Assembly: GCA_963565915.1 (NCBI GenBank) | Contig: OY751486.1 | Span: 3,410,001-3,474,000 of the forward strand | Length of the DNA: 64,000 bases | Direction of reading: 5' to 3' | From: Entoloma clypeatum | Taxonomy: Eukaryota; Basidiomycota; Agaricomycetes; Agaricales; Entolomataceae | Shown here: piece after piece, positions 22,380 to 31,697 of the stretch | Numbering within the stretch: position 1 is the first letter of the stretch | How the letters are laid out: every line of letters begins with the position of its first letter | The notes under the pieces: model-generated | What the model was told of the DNA's origin: nothing | Seen by the model: the letters and a program-made list of their open reading frames with translations, nothing else | Database searches by the model: none | Translations under genes and position numbers: made by a program

Positions 22380-23250
22380 GTAAACAATGCACCAAAGACA
22401 TCACGCAGGCATGCACGGTGCCTTCCTCATGATTTAATAATAGTTTGAAGCAATAGGACTCATGACTGCATATGTATTCACCTTGTGACATACTTTGTAT
22501 AATTTTTAGAAGTCCAGATATGATAGAAATAATCAAATGTGCAGATTTGAGGAAAAGTGTCATATCTCCCTAAGGAATGAACCAAATTTGAAAAATGAAG
22601 GTGTTCTGAGATCCCCTGAATGTGGAGAATCCAAAGGTGAAATAAAAGATTTTGGTCAAATTTTCGACCTATTTTGCTCATATTCACCTTATCAAGTCCT
22701 TGAACTTTACTTGAATGGTCTGAGGAGGATTATATCCAATGTTTCAATGGTATACAAACAGTACATGTAGACTAAAGTGGTTGTGGAAAGGGGAAAGGAG
22801 GAAAACATTGGTTTTGGTGTTTGGAGTAACCCATGATGCACTGTTGCATCACGATTTTGCCTGTGTTTTGATCTCTCATTTCAGAATACAGATTCTCTAT
22901 CATACATAGCTTGAGTATCCAGCTGTATATATACTTTTCATGAGTTCATAGGCATCTATCCATTAGTTAACAAGCATATTTGTGGCCCATCAAGTGAGAA
23001 ATGTAGAAAACATGATTTTGTTCCCAACACTGTCATTGCTATGCACGTGGGATTCTGAGACATATTTTGGACAAAGTCTTATCTCCAGTCTTCCACATGG
23101 CATGGATTCTCTTGGAACTTTTTGTATCAAGTAGATGTACATCTGATACACCCTATACAACCATCTATAGATTTATTGACCATACAATAATAATGCCAGA
23201 TGATGAATACATAGATATTTTTGATGTGCAAGTTGTCTGATACTTTTTAA
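22380..23250. other. Foldback loop, left part, no gene seen
   Basis: AT-rich sequence with no protein motif, RNA gene or repeat that I can recognise. It ends at the TTTAA target copy of the copia element. Together with 29036-29486 it forms the pre-insertion loop. Confidence 0.4.
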
Positions 23251-23560
23251 TGTTGAAGTTCCACCTGGGCGCTAGCCGCAAGTGTACTGAAGCAACCGGC
23301 TACAGTGGAAGTACTCTATGATACCGTTCTGACCACTTACATAGGTTGGAGAGGGTGAGGCTGGTGAGAGCGGTTGAGGCTGGTAAGAGCGATGGAGGCG
23401 GTTAAGAGTCAAGAGACAACTTGTTGATATTGACAGTTTCCTGGTCTTATATACCGTACTACTGTTTGTACCAACCAAACAAGTATGTAATGAAGATATG
23501 TAAAGGTCACGTGATGTAATCTAATCTAATCTAATCTACGTGATGGGAAAAGTTTCAACA
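23251..23560 (-). repeat. 3' LTR of the intact copia element
   Basis: 310 bp, with TG..CA ends. It contains the tandem word ATCTAATCTAATCTA near its outer part on the + strand. It differs from the other LTR at two positions, both CpG in one copy and TpG/CpA in the other. Confidence 0.95.
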
Positions 23561-23570
23561 CCCCCCCATA
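23561..23570 (-). other. Polypurine tract
   Basis: On the coding strand TATGGGGGGG lies directly against the 3' LTR start TGTTGAAAC. This is where the primer for plus-strand DNA synthesis is expected. Confidence 0.8.
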
Positions 23571-23635
23571 TTTAGTACATACTTCTAAATACATCTTACT
23601 TTTTCCCACATATATATGTAGGTACTCTGTTTCGC

Positions 23636-26600
23636 CTAGTTTTTTATCAATCCGAAGTACGGGATAAACTTGGAAAAAAGGATTTTCCCCAGATTCTTAG
23701 TTAAAAGGTCTGCAGGGTTGTTCACTCCTTCAATGAATTCGACCGTAATTATTCCTTCGGAGACTTTTTCTCTGACGAAGTGGAATCGCACGTCAATGTG
23801 CTTGGATCGCTTCTCAGTTACAGGGTTGGATGCGATAAAGACGGAGCCGTTGTTATCTCCATAGATCGGTACTGATCCGATCTGCATTCCAAGTTCGGCA
23901 AGCATGCTTCTCAGCCATGTTGCTGCGCGACTGCAATCTGATAGCGCCATATACTCTGCTTCTGTAGAAGAGAGGGCGATGGTTTTTTGCGCCGATGATA
24001 CCCATGTTATCGCTCCAGACGCCAGTGATATGAAGAAGCCGGTGGTAGACCTCCTTGTGTTCTCATCTGACGCCCAGTCGGAGTCTGTGAATGCATAGAT
24101 CCCTTTCCCTGAGTCCCCATCATACATTATTGCGTAATTTTTTGTTGCCTTTAAATATCTGCAAATATCCCTAGCCACCTCTAAATGGCGTTTCGTGGGA
24201 TTTGCGGAAAATTGGGACATTTTGATTACAGCAAAGCAGATGTCAGGCCTCGTTCCAATCATCAGATATAGGAATGATCCGATGACGGATTGGTACTTGG
24301 ATCGGAGTTCCGCATTGGGTTCATCTTCGGACGCCATGGGTTTGTAGCCCGTAGGGAGTGGCGTATGGGTGGCATTAGATTCGCTCATCCCCATGCGTGC
24401 CAGAATTTTCTCAAGGTAAGGTACTTGATCAATGAAGATCTTCTTCCCACGTTGCCTTATTTGGATTGAGAGAAATTCCTTTGGTTCCCCATCGGGCGCT
24501 AGGTGACCTAGGTCCCTGCATTCCCATGTTGTCATGAAGGCCTTCTTCTTTTCTAGCGTATATTCCCGGTTTGTGCCGAGAAAAGCAGAGTCGTCGACAT
24601 AGATGACGGCGATTACAATTTCCCCATTGGTACTTTTGTGAATGAACACTCCCGCATCGGAGTGAAGCCGGACAAAGCCGAGCTTTTTCATGGAGGAATC
24701 AAGTTCCCTCCACCAGGCTAATGCGGCCTGCTTAAGTCCATATAGAGCTTTGAATAGTTGGTACACGAGGTGTTCTTTCCCTTTTACTATGTAGCCCTCA
24801 GGCTGTCGCATGTAAATGACTTCACGGAGCGTTCCATAGAGGAAGGCTGATGAGACGTCCAAAAGAGTCATGAACCACCCTTCAAGGGCTGTCAATGCCA
24901 GTATTAGTCGGACGGTTTCATATCTTACGACTGGTGAGAAGATCTGATCAAAGTCAATCCCTTCTACCTGTGAGAAGCCTTTTGCGACGAGGCGCGCTTT
25001 CAGACGCCCATCGGACTTTTCGTTGTAAACCCATTTGTTCCTTAGAGCTTTCCTCCCTGCAGGCAGGGGTACTAGCTCCGTGATCACCCCGCGGCGTTTG
25101 AGCATATCTAGCTCTTTACGTTCAGCCGCATACCAGTCTTCTTTATTTGGAAGAGGGTATATGTCTTTATGGGACATTTCAACGATGCCAACTTGGACTG
25201 ATATTGCCTCCATCAGGAGGTCATTCATCCATGCCGTTTGACCGCCCAATCTCCGTCTTCGATCTAATTTTTCAAGATCAGACGCTGGAGTGTCTTCCCT
25301 ATAGATGCTTCCTGGCATCTTCCGAACTCGTCGTTCCCTGATCGGTCGATCTGGTACTTGCTCGGGTTGTGGAGTGGGTACTCGCGGTTCGTCATCAGGC
25401 TCACTGGCAGGCAGTTCGTTGTCTGATTCAGGTTGATCCTGTTCAATGGGAACTGGGATATGAGGTGTTTCGTTGTGACTATCGTCATCGTTGCTGCCAG
25501 GAATGAGATCCTCAAACTCATCAGCCGGCTCTGGGTTTTCCATTTCTGGGTGGTTTTCTGGCAACGGGTCAATGTGGCATCTAGGGTACTTGCTTTCATC
25601 AAAGATAGCTTTCCCGCCCATGAAAATCGTGTTGGTCTCAGGATCCATGAAGCGGTATCCTTTGACCCCTGGTTTCGATCCGAGATAAATCATCAATCGG
25701 GATCTTGATTCCAGGGAGTTCCTACGTTTCTCCTTTGGGATATATACATATGCCTGACATCCGAATACTCTGACACTAGACATGTCGGGGATCTCATTGG
25801 TCACCCTGAAGTAAGGGGTTTTCCATTCAAGACACTGCATGGGGGTTCTGTTGTAGAGAAATGCTGCGTGTTCCAAACAGAATTCCCACCACATGGGTGG
25901 TAAGCATGCATCGAAGCGTAATGCCTGAGATTTTTCCCATAGTGTTCGATTGATCCTTTCTGCTCTACCATTCTGTTGGTGCTGATATGGGAGCGTGACA
26001 TCGATCAGAATTCCATGATCGGCAAGTACATCCTTGTATTCGTCAAATTCTCCACCTCCATCAACCCGCCACTTTTTAGGGGTAGCGGCAAATTGATTCT
26101 GGATCATCGCAAGGAATTGTTTCAGTGCCGTGATGGCACCTGACTTCTTCCTAAGCAAGACGACCCAGACATGGGATGAAAAATCGTCCAAAAAGGTAAG
26201 GAAATATTTGTACTTATGGTACGATGCCGTGGATATCTGCTTCAAATCCGAATGGATCAAATCAAAGGGTTTGACAGCCCTTGTCATTGAGTTAGGATAA
26301 GATTGATTCGGCATTTTCCCTTTTAGACACCCCGTGCAGCTTTCCTGTGATTTCTCACGTACTAACGTTTTGGGTACTCCTTTGGTACTGGTGGGAATCT
26401 TATTGAGCGCTTGGTCATTTGGGTGGCCAAGGCGTTTGTGCCAGGTTTCGACAGTGATTTCGCTAGAGATCGCATGGATCTGGTCAAGGCGTATTTCAGT
26501 GTCTAACCAATAAATGGTTTGTCCGAGAATGTGAGGCGAGAACTGTATTTTGTTCTGTCCTTTGGAGATGTTGATTTCTCCACGCATTCCGTCTACTTTG

Positions 26601-28363
26601 TATCCGTGATTAAGGAAGACACCTAGGGACAATAGGCGTGTATCCATGTCCGGAATGTAGAATACAGGTCGGAGAAGGTGGGTTTTTACTTCCCCATTTA
26701 GGGTATGCCGTACTGGAACGGCCCCAACTCCGAGAATTTCCAGTTTCTTTCCCTTTTCAGCTGTTTGGACAAATCGCTTAGCCTTGAGAGGCCTGTAGTA
26801 CGCGAAGTCCTTGAACTCATGGGTAAAGTGTAACGAGGCACCGGAGTCTAAGATCCATTGTGCGCGTTCTTTCTCCTTACAGTGTGTGCATGACGCAAAG
26901 TGCTTTGTATATTTTTTATATAGATCGTTGTCAATGTGATCCATACATTCTGCACTAGTACTAGCTAATATTTTACACGTCTGTAAGGAGGTGTTATTAG
27001 CTTTCCTTAATTGGTCAGATTCAGGAGAGGAAGATGACGAACCGTCAAGTTCAATGAGCCCATCTTCGAATTGGTCCGGCCCCATACGCTCGCTCTGATG
27101 GTCTATGTCCATCATCCTAAGGGTTTGGTCCAGCGGCGGAGTAACTCGACACTGCTTGGACGGTCTTTCGTCTTCTTCTGGGATAATCGTATCCAGAATG
27201 CGAAGGTTTGACCCTGAGGGGCGAGCACCAATGCCGCGTGCGAGTTTGCGAACATGGTCGTTTTTCTTCCACACGGACGGCTTGCCCGAAGGAAGCCCGG
27301 TGTACTGGGATGGAGGCGGGTTCATTCGCTGAAGTAGCGACTGCATCCGCTGAGAGTCTGGCTGTGCAGTACTTGTTGTTTTCCCGCGCCCAGTGACGGT
27401 GGTGAAGGACGGTGGTGGAAGAGGAGGGAAGTGGATGGCGGGAGCAACAAACTCAACCGTTTCTTCCACATGGTCGGACGTGTTGTCCACAGTGTTAGCG
27501 CTTTTCTTCTGATTGCGCCAGCGTCCCTTTCCCTTCTTCTTTTCAGAAGCGGTACTTGGGTCGCCCGAGTTAGGCTGCTCGTCAGCATCGTTCTGCGAGG
27601 TACTCGGCTTTTGCTGCTTTTCCCATTTGGGGTCCTGCCCCTTTCGTTTTGTCCCGGAGATTTTCCGGGCCTGCTCATTGGACGCACGAGTAGACCCGAC
27701 CGAATACTTGCGCCTGTATTCCGAGATGATGCTTTCAGAGACGGCTTTGTAGGTGAAATCATCGGCGTCGTAGACCTGGAAAAGAGCAGTGGAGAGTGAC
27801 GACCAGGCGTCGGGAATCGCGTTGGCCAGGATCATTGCCTGCATCAGATCGGGAACGTCGAAGTTCGAATCGGCGAGTCGGGCGAAAAGGGATCCCAGGC
27901 GCTCGATTTCGGGCACGGGGTCGCGTCCAGACAGTTTGTATGTGGCGGCGGCCTTGAAGTCGCCGAAGATGATGGCTGGGGATACCTTGGAATAGGCATC
28001 TTTTAACGCTGCCCATGCTTCAAGGGCCGAGGTGCTGTCCTTGATGTGGCGCCTGATCGGCTCGGAGACCTTCAGGCGTATCGCCCCGAGAGCTACGTCG
28101 TCGTCCCTGATCCAGGCTTTCTCTTCTTTGCGGAAGCCGGGCTGGTCGACCGTGGCAACCAGCACAGGGGGAGCAGCAGCAGTGGCTCCAGGGGTGGAGA
28201 CCGTGGTGGTGAAATTGGCGATGACAGGGCGGACGATGTCGCCAGAGACAATGCGCCAAACTCCTTGATGGAGGAGGTAGGACTTCATCCTTTCGGCCCA
28301 GCTTTGGTAGTCGATGCCGTCAAAGGTGGTGATGGTGTCCATGGCGGAGCGAGAGGTAGACAT
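23636..28363 (-). CDS. Copia gag-pol polyprotein, intact (1575 aa)
   Basis: One frame encodes all retrotransposon proteins. Gag occupies about residues 1-290 (FDGIDYQSWAERMKSYLL at the start) and is followed by a charged, low-complexity linker. Protease has WILDSGASLHF with Asp506. The GAG-pre-integrase part has WHKRLGH near 641. Integrase has D706, D768 and E802, and a histidine/cysteine cluster CTGCLKGK upstream. Reverse transcriptase spans about 1080-1320, with LYGLKQAALAWW and the catalytic YVDD at 1255-1258. RNase H has D1427, E1470 and D1503 and ends ADLLTKNLGK. The start is the first ATG after the 5' LTR leader. No CCHC knuckle is visible in gag, only a CTHC pair just before the protease. 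Every catalytic motif is present, so activity is plausible. Confidence 0.96.
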   Translation of the reverse strand: MSTSRSAMDTITTFDGIDYQSWAERMKSYLLHQGVWRIVSGDIVRPVIANFTTTVSTPGATAAAPPVLVATVDQPGFRKEEKAWIRDDDVALGAIRLKVSEPIRRHIKDSTSALEAWAALKDAYSKVSPAIIFGDFKAAATYKLSGRDPVPEIERLGSLFARLADSNFDVPDLMQAMILANAIPDAWSSLSTALFQVYDADDFTYKAVSESIISEYRRKYSVGSTRASNEQARKISGTKRKGQDPKWEKQQKPSTSQNDADEQPNSGDPSTASEKKKGKGRWRNQKKSANTVDNTSDHVEETVEFVAPAIHFPPLPPPSFTTVTGRGKTTSTAQPDSQRMQSLLQRMNPPPSQYTGLPSGKPSVWKKNDHVRKLARGIGARPSGSNLRILDTIIPEEDERPSKQCRVTPPLDQTLRMMDIDHQSERMGPDQFEDGLIELDGSSSSSPESDQLRKANNTSLQTCKILASTSAECMDHIDNDLYKKYTKHFASCTHCKEKERAQWILDSGASLHFTHEFKDFAYYRPLKAKRFVQTAEKGKKLEILGVGAVPVRHTLNGEVKTHLLRPVFYIPDMDTRLLSLGVFLNHGYKVDGMRGEINISKGQNKIQFSPHILGQTIYWLDTEIRLDQIHAISSEITVETWHKRLGHPNDQALNKIPTSTKGVPKTLVREKSQESCTGCLKGKMPNQSYPNSMTRAVKPFDLIHSDLKQISTASYHKYKYFLTFLDDFSSHVWVVLLRKKSGAITALKQFLAMIQNQFAATPKKWRVDGGGEFDEYKDVLADHGILIDVTLPYQHQQNGRAERINRTLWEKSQALRFDACLPPMWWEFCLEHAAFLYNRTPMQCLEWKTPYFRVTNEIPDMSSVRVFGCQAYVYIPKEKRRNSLESRSRLMIYLGSKPGVKGYRFMDPETNTIFMGGKAIFDESKYPRCHIDPLPENHPEMENPEPADEFEDLIPGSNDDDSHNETPHIPVPIEQDQPESDNELPASEPDDEPRVPTPQPEQVPDRPIRERRVRKMPGSIYREDTPASDLEKLDRRRRLGGQTAWMNDLLMEAISVQVGIVEMSHKDIYPLPNKEDWYAAERKELDMLKRRGVITELVPLPAGRKALRNKWVYNEKSDGRLKARLVAKGFSQVEGIDFDQIFSPVVRYETVRLILALTALEGWFMTLLDVSSAFLYGTLREVIYMRQPEGYIVKGKEHLVYQLFKALYGLKQAALAWWRELDSSMKKLGFVRLHSDAGVFIHKSTNGEIVIAVIYVDDSAFLGTNREYTLEKKKAFMTTWECRDLGHLAPDGEPKEFLSIQIRQRGKKIFIDQVPYLEKILARMGMSESNATHTPLPTGYKPMASEDEPNAELRSKYQSVIGSFLYLMIGTRPDICFAVIKMSQFSANPTKRHLEVARDICRYLKATKNYAIMYDGDSGKGIYAFTDSDWASDENTRRSTTGFFISLASGAITWVSSAQKTIALSSTEAEYMALSDCSRAATWLRSMLAELGMQIGSVPIYGDNNGSVFIASNPVTEKRSKHIDVRFHFVREKVSEGIITVEFIEGVNNPADLLTKNLGKILFSKFIPYFGLIKN

Positions 28364-28713
28364 TGTGAATGAATCTAAAAAGGGTTCTCAATCAGTGATG
28401 TGTTTATGAATATGATTCGAGAAAACAATTGAATGATTCCTTATGACATATTCCCTTCAGGAATAGCGGTCATGGGAAAACCCTTTATATGTCAGAAACA
28501 TATAAGGTGCGATCAACGTTTCCACATGGAGTGTACTATGTCAATCCCCTTAGGGACGCCTCGTGACAGGTACTTGTCGTAATGACGTTCCCAGGTTCAT
28601 ATGTGAAGAAGTAAGACTCAGAACCTAGATCTTTCGATCGGTTCTTTGCCAACCAGGGTAGAGTGGGCAGGTACTCGCTGTTGCCAGCGTTTCCCAAGTC
28701 CCTCTGCTATCCG

Positions 28714-28725
28714 GGGCCCATAACC
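28714..28725 (-). other. Primer-binding site: half-tRNA from initiator Met-tRNA
   Basis: GGGCCCATAACC on the + strand is identical to part of the anticodon arm of eukaryotic initiator Met-tRNA, and it directly abuts the 5' LTR. Drosophila copia is known to prime from an internal fragment of this tRNA. The same mechanism is inferred here. Confidence 0.8.
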
Positions 28726-29035
28726 TGTTGAAGTTCCACCTGGGCGCTAGCCGCAAGTGTACTGAAGCAACCGGCTACAGTGGAAGTACTCTACGATACC
28801 GTTCTGACCACTTACATAGGTTGGAGAGGGTGAGGCTGGTGAGAGCGGTTGAGGCTGGTAAGAGCGATGGAGGCGGTTAAGAGTCAAGAGACAACTTGTT
28901 GATATTGACAGTTTCCTGGTCTTATATACCGTACTACTGTTTGTACCAACCAAACAAGTATGTAATGAAGATATGTAAAGGTCATGTGATGTAATCTAAT
29001 CTAATCTAATCTACGTGATGGGAAAAGTTTCAACA
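28726..29035 (-). repeat. 5' LTR of the intact copia element
   Basis: 310 bp, paired with 23251-23560 and 99.4% identical to it. It carries the promoter for the element by position. I did not try to assign a TATA box. Confidence 0.95.
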
Positions 29036-29486
29036 TTTAACACCTATCTATACATCACACCATTTACTATTGATGTGTTGAGACCTACTCACACTAGAGA
29101 ATAGCCATACACAGGTGCCCAGATTGCACCGCAGGCATAAAATGATGATCTGTGCCAAAGATGAGGACATACATTTCAGCTTTTTTCACCATGTTCTACC
29201 TCTACATGGTATCCGCATATCTTTATTCATATCCTCACATAATTGGGAATGAACCTCCAGATGGTTCTGTGGTGGGGAGAGACTTTCTACGGTGTATTAG
29301 AACAAATATACTGGTAAGCTTCACTTTCAACTGTGTCTACAGCTTTGCTGGCACTGCACACATGCCCTAGATAACCGTTGAGATGGTGACTCATTGACCA
29401 GCAAAAGAACATTGTCGCCACAGCCAGTTTTTGGCTGTGGTGTCTTTTGCCAGTGAATTATTTGCTGATCTGTTATTAGCATTGTT
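29036..29486. other. Foldback loop, right part, no gene seen
   Basis: It begins with the second TTTAA target copy. It includes a small hairpin (CCACAGCCA ... TGGCTGTGG near 29421) and a stray satellite-like piece at 29395-29480. No coding is apparent. Confidence 0.4.
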
Positions 29487-30945
29487 TTCTATTATTTGGT
29501 TCAGACCATAGGACCTCTATAACTTTAAATCTGTGGCTAATTTTCTTAAAATAAATACATACTTGATGATACAACATGCTCCCCTACTCATCTGATATAG
29601 TAGCAAACATTGCTTGTTCCTGTGTAGATATAATGAGGAGATGTGCAATATCTTTTGACATTTGTTTATGTATTTGACATGTTTGATGGGTGTGTGTTGC
29701 ACATCATCCAACATTCGCCGGTTTTTCACTGGTTTTTTGCCATGGTGTCTGTCACCGGTGAATTATTCGCTGATCTGTCGTTAGCATCGTTCTTTGTATA
29801 TGGAGTGTGGCCGACACTCAAGGCTTGCTTTCGCCGATGGGTCATCAATTCGCTGATGGCCTGGTGCCGTGTTGCTGGTCTTTCGCCGGTTTTTGGCTGT
29901 GGTGTCTTTCGCCAGTGAATTATTCGCCGATATATTGTTAGCATTGTTCTTTGTATATGGAGTGTTGCTGACACTCAAGGCTCGCTTTTGCTGATGGGTC
30001 ATCAATTCGCCGATGGCCTGTCGCTGTGTCGCCGGTTTGTCGCCGGTCTTTGACCAATTTTTTGCCGTACCATCTTACGCCGGTCAATGATATGCTGATC
30101 TGTTGTTAGCATCATTCTTTTAATTTGCAGTGTTGCCGGCCCTCAAGACTTGGTTTCGTTGGTGGCCCATTCATTCGCCGATGGCCTGTCGCCGATTTGT
30201 GGCCGGTCTTTTGCCGGTTTTTTGCTGTGGTGTCTCTCGCCAGTGAATTATTCATCGCTCTGTCCTTAGCATCGTTCTTTTCATTTGCAGTGTTGCCGGC
30301 ATTCAAGGCTCGCTTTCGCCGATGGGTCATCAATTCGCCAATGGCCTGTCGCCGTGTCGCCGGTTTGTCGCCGGTCTTTGGCCGGTTTTTTGCCATGGTG
30401 TCTTTCGCCGGTCAATGATATGCTGATCTGTTGTTAGCATCATTCTTTTAATTTGCAGTGTCGCCGGCCCTCAAGACTTGGTTTCGCCGGTGGCCCATTC
30501 ATTCGCTGATGGCCTGTCACCGATTTGTGGCCGGTCTTTTGACGGTTTTTTGCTGTGGTGTCTCTCGCCGGTGAATTATTTGTCGCTCTGTCCTTAGCAT
30601 CATTCTTTTCATTTGCAGTGTTGCCGGCACTCAAGGCTCACTTTCGCCGATGGGTCATCAATTCGCCGATGGCCTGTCGCCGTGTCGCCGGTTTGTCGCC
30701 GGTCCTTTGCTGGTTTTTCACTGTGGTGTCTTTTGCCGGTGAATTATTCGCTGATCTGTTGGATGTTGTCGCTGGCGACATTTTTTCTTTGCTGGTGACA
30801 TTATTATTTTGCCGTTCGCCGTGGTAAATTCGCTGGTGCTGTAGCGAATTCGCTGCTTCCGTAATTTACCATACACTGTATGTCTTCGCTGGACCGTAAA
30901 TTACAATACAATGTAGGTTGAGTATGTGAAAAGATGGTAGTGAAG
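29487..30945 (-). repeat. Right arm of the foldback with GGCGA satellite
   Basis: Inverted counterpart of 21220-22379 with about six satellite units of roughly 175 bp (29700-30800), so the two arms differ in copy number. The outer boundary reads AATTTACCATACACTGTATG, as on the left arm in reverse. Confidence 0.75.
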
Positions 30946-31067
30946 CTGCACAGAGCTTTTGCAGAGCTGCATGTAGCATGTACCTTGTCTTTGGAACTTC
31001 AGCCCTGCAAGAATCTGCACAGACCTGCACAGGGCTGCATAGCCCACCCAGGGTTTGCTGATGCATG

Positions 31068-31697
31068 TCTGGTTTGCTGATGTGCCTCACAACCATGTTC
31101 TGGGGTGCAGCTAGACTGGGTGAATTGACGCTTCAAGCCATGAGCAAATTCAAAGAGAACATTCACATCACAAGAGCCAATGTAGAACGCAGCATGGATT
31201 GTTGCGGCAACAAATCAATGGTTTTCCATATTCCCTGGACGAAAGCCAACCCCAAAGGAGAAGATGTTTACTGGGCAGCGCAGCAAGGTGACGCTGACCC
31301 GGAAGCGGTGCTCAAGAACCATCTCGAAATTAATTACAACTACTATACAAAAGACCCGAGAGATGACAAATTGGCCCTTTTCGTGTATCGCCACACGGAT
31401 GGCAAGCTACGCCCACTCACAAGAGGTGTCTTTCTGAAACGCATCAACGACGTACTCCGGGCAACGGACAGGCCAGGCATCAAGGGGCATAGCATCAGGA
31501 TTGGCGCTGCCCTTGAATATCTTTTGCGCGGCCTGCCGTTCGATGCGCTAAAAGTCGAAGGCCGTTGGGCGAGCGAAGCCTTCACAATTTACTTACGAGC
31601 TCACGCCGAAATCATGGCCCCATACATGCAAGATAATCCTGAGCTTATGAACCAGTTCCACCATCACACAATACCCCCAATCAGAAGGCAGACATAG
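31068..31697 (+). pseudogene. Tyrosine-recombinase retrotransposon, piece 4: recombinase catalytic domain
   Basis: The open frame of 210 codons holds the catalytic half of a tyrosine recombinase. The first arginine is in GAARLGEL (about 31113). The H-x-x-R box is GHSIR (about 31488-31500). A tryptophan in EGRW takes the second His/Trp position (about 31566). The nucleophile tyrosine is in TIYLR (about 31590). It completes the N-terminal recombinase half that stops at 15535. Roughly 50 residues between the halves are missing or unrecognisable. The frame starts within the family-conserved CLTTMFWGAARLGEL, so the listed first Met is not a real start. This half alone cannot act. Confidence 0.75.

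Larger units (their letters stand above)
23251..29035 (-). mobile_element. Complete Ty1/copia retrotransposon (5785 bp)
   Basis: Two 310-bp LTRs (23251-23560 and 28726-29035) run from TGTTGAAACTTTTCCC to GGTGGAACTTCAACA on the coding strand. They differ only at 23319/28794 and 23510/28985. TTTAA flanks the element on both sides (23246-23250 and 29036-29040). The primer-binding site adjoins the 5' LTR, a G-tract adjoins the 3' LTR, and one uninterrupted polyprotein lies between. This is a structurally complete and recently inserted copy, the only one in the window. Confidence 0.96.
19571..31067. mobile_element. Giant foldback element interrupted by copia and other insertions
   Basis: Two long arms are inverted copies: 21220-22379 and 29487-30945. 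They start at the same sequence (CCTACACTGTATTGTAATTT on the left, with CCTACATTGTATTGTAATTT on the reverse strand at the right). They run through several GGCGA-rich satellite units into an AT-rich segment ending at GGTTCAGACCAT. Outside the arms, ACATCAGCAAAC at 19571 and GCATCAGCAAAC read from 31067 are candidate terminal repeats, and GCTGAAGTGCCAAA / GCTGAAGTTCCAAA follow both. The loop (22380-29486) holds a complete copia element and about 1.3 kb of other non-coding sequence. No transposase was seen. Confidence 0.5.

Noticed and set aside
15550..23250. A hidden autonomous transposase for the foldback
   Set aside because: I looked for DDE, tyrosine-recombinase, Helitron and KDZ-type motifs in the frames of this stretch and saw none, so no class is claimed.
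21290..30830. Repeated frames of 60-90 codons as a small gene family
   Set aside because: They are the GGCGA satellite read in several frames and lie in inverted arms. No codon bias and no conserved start.
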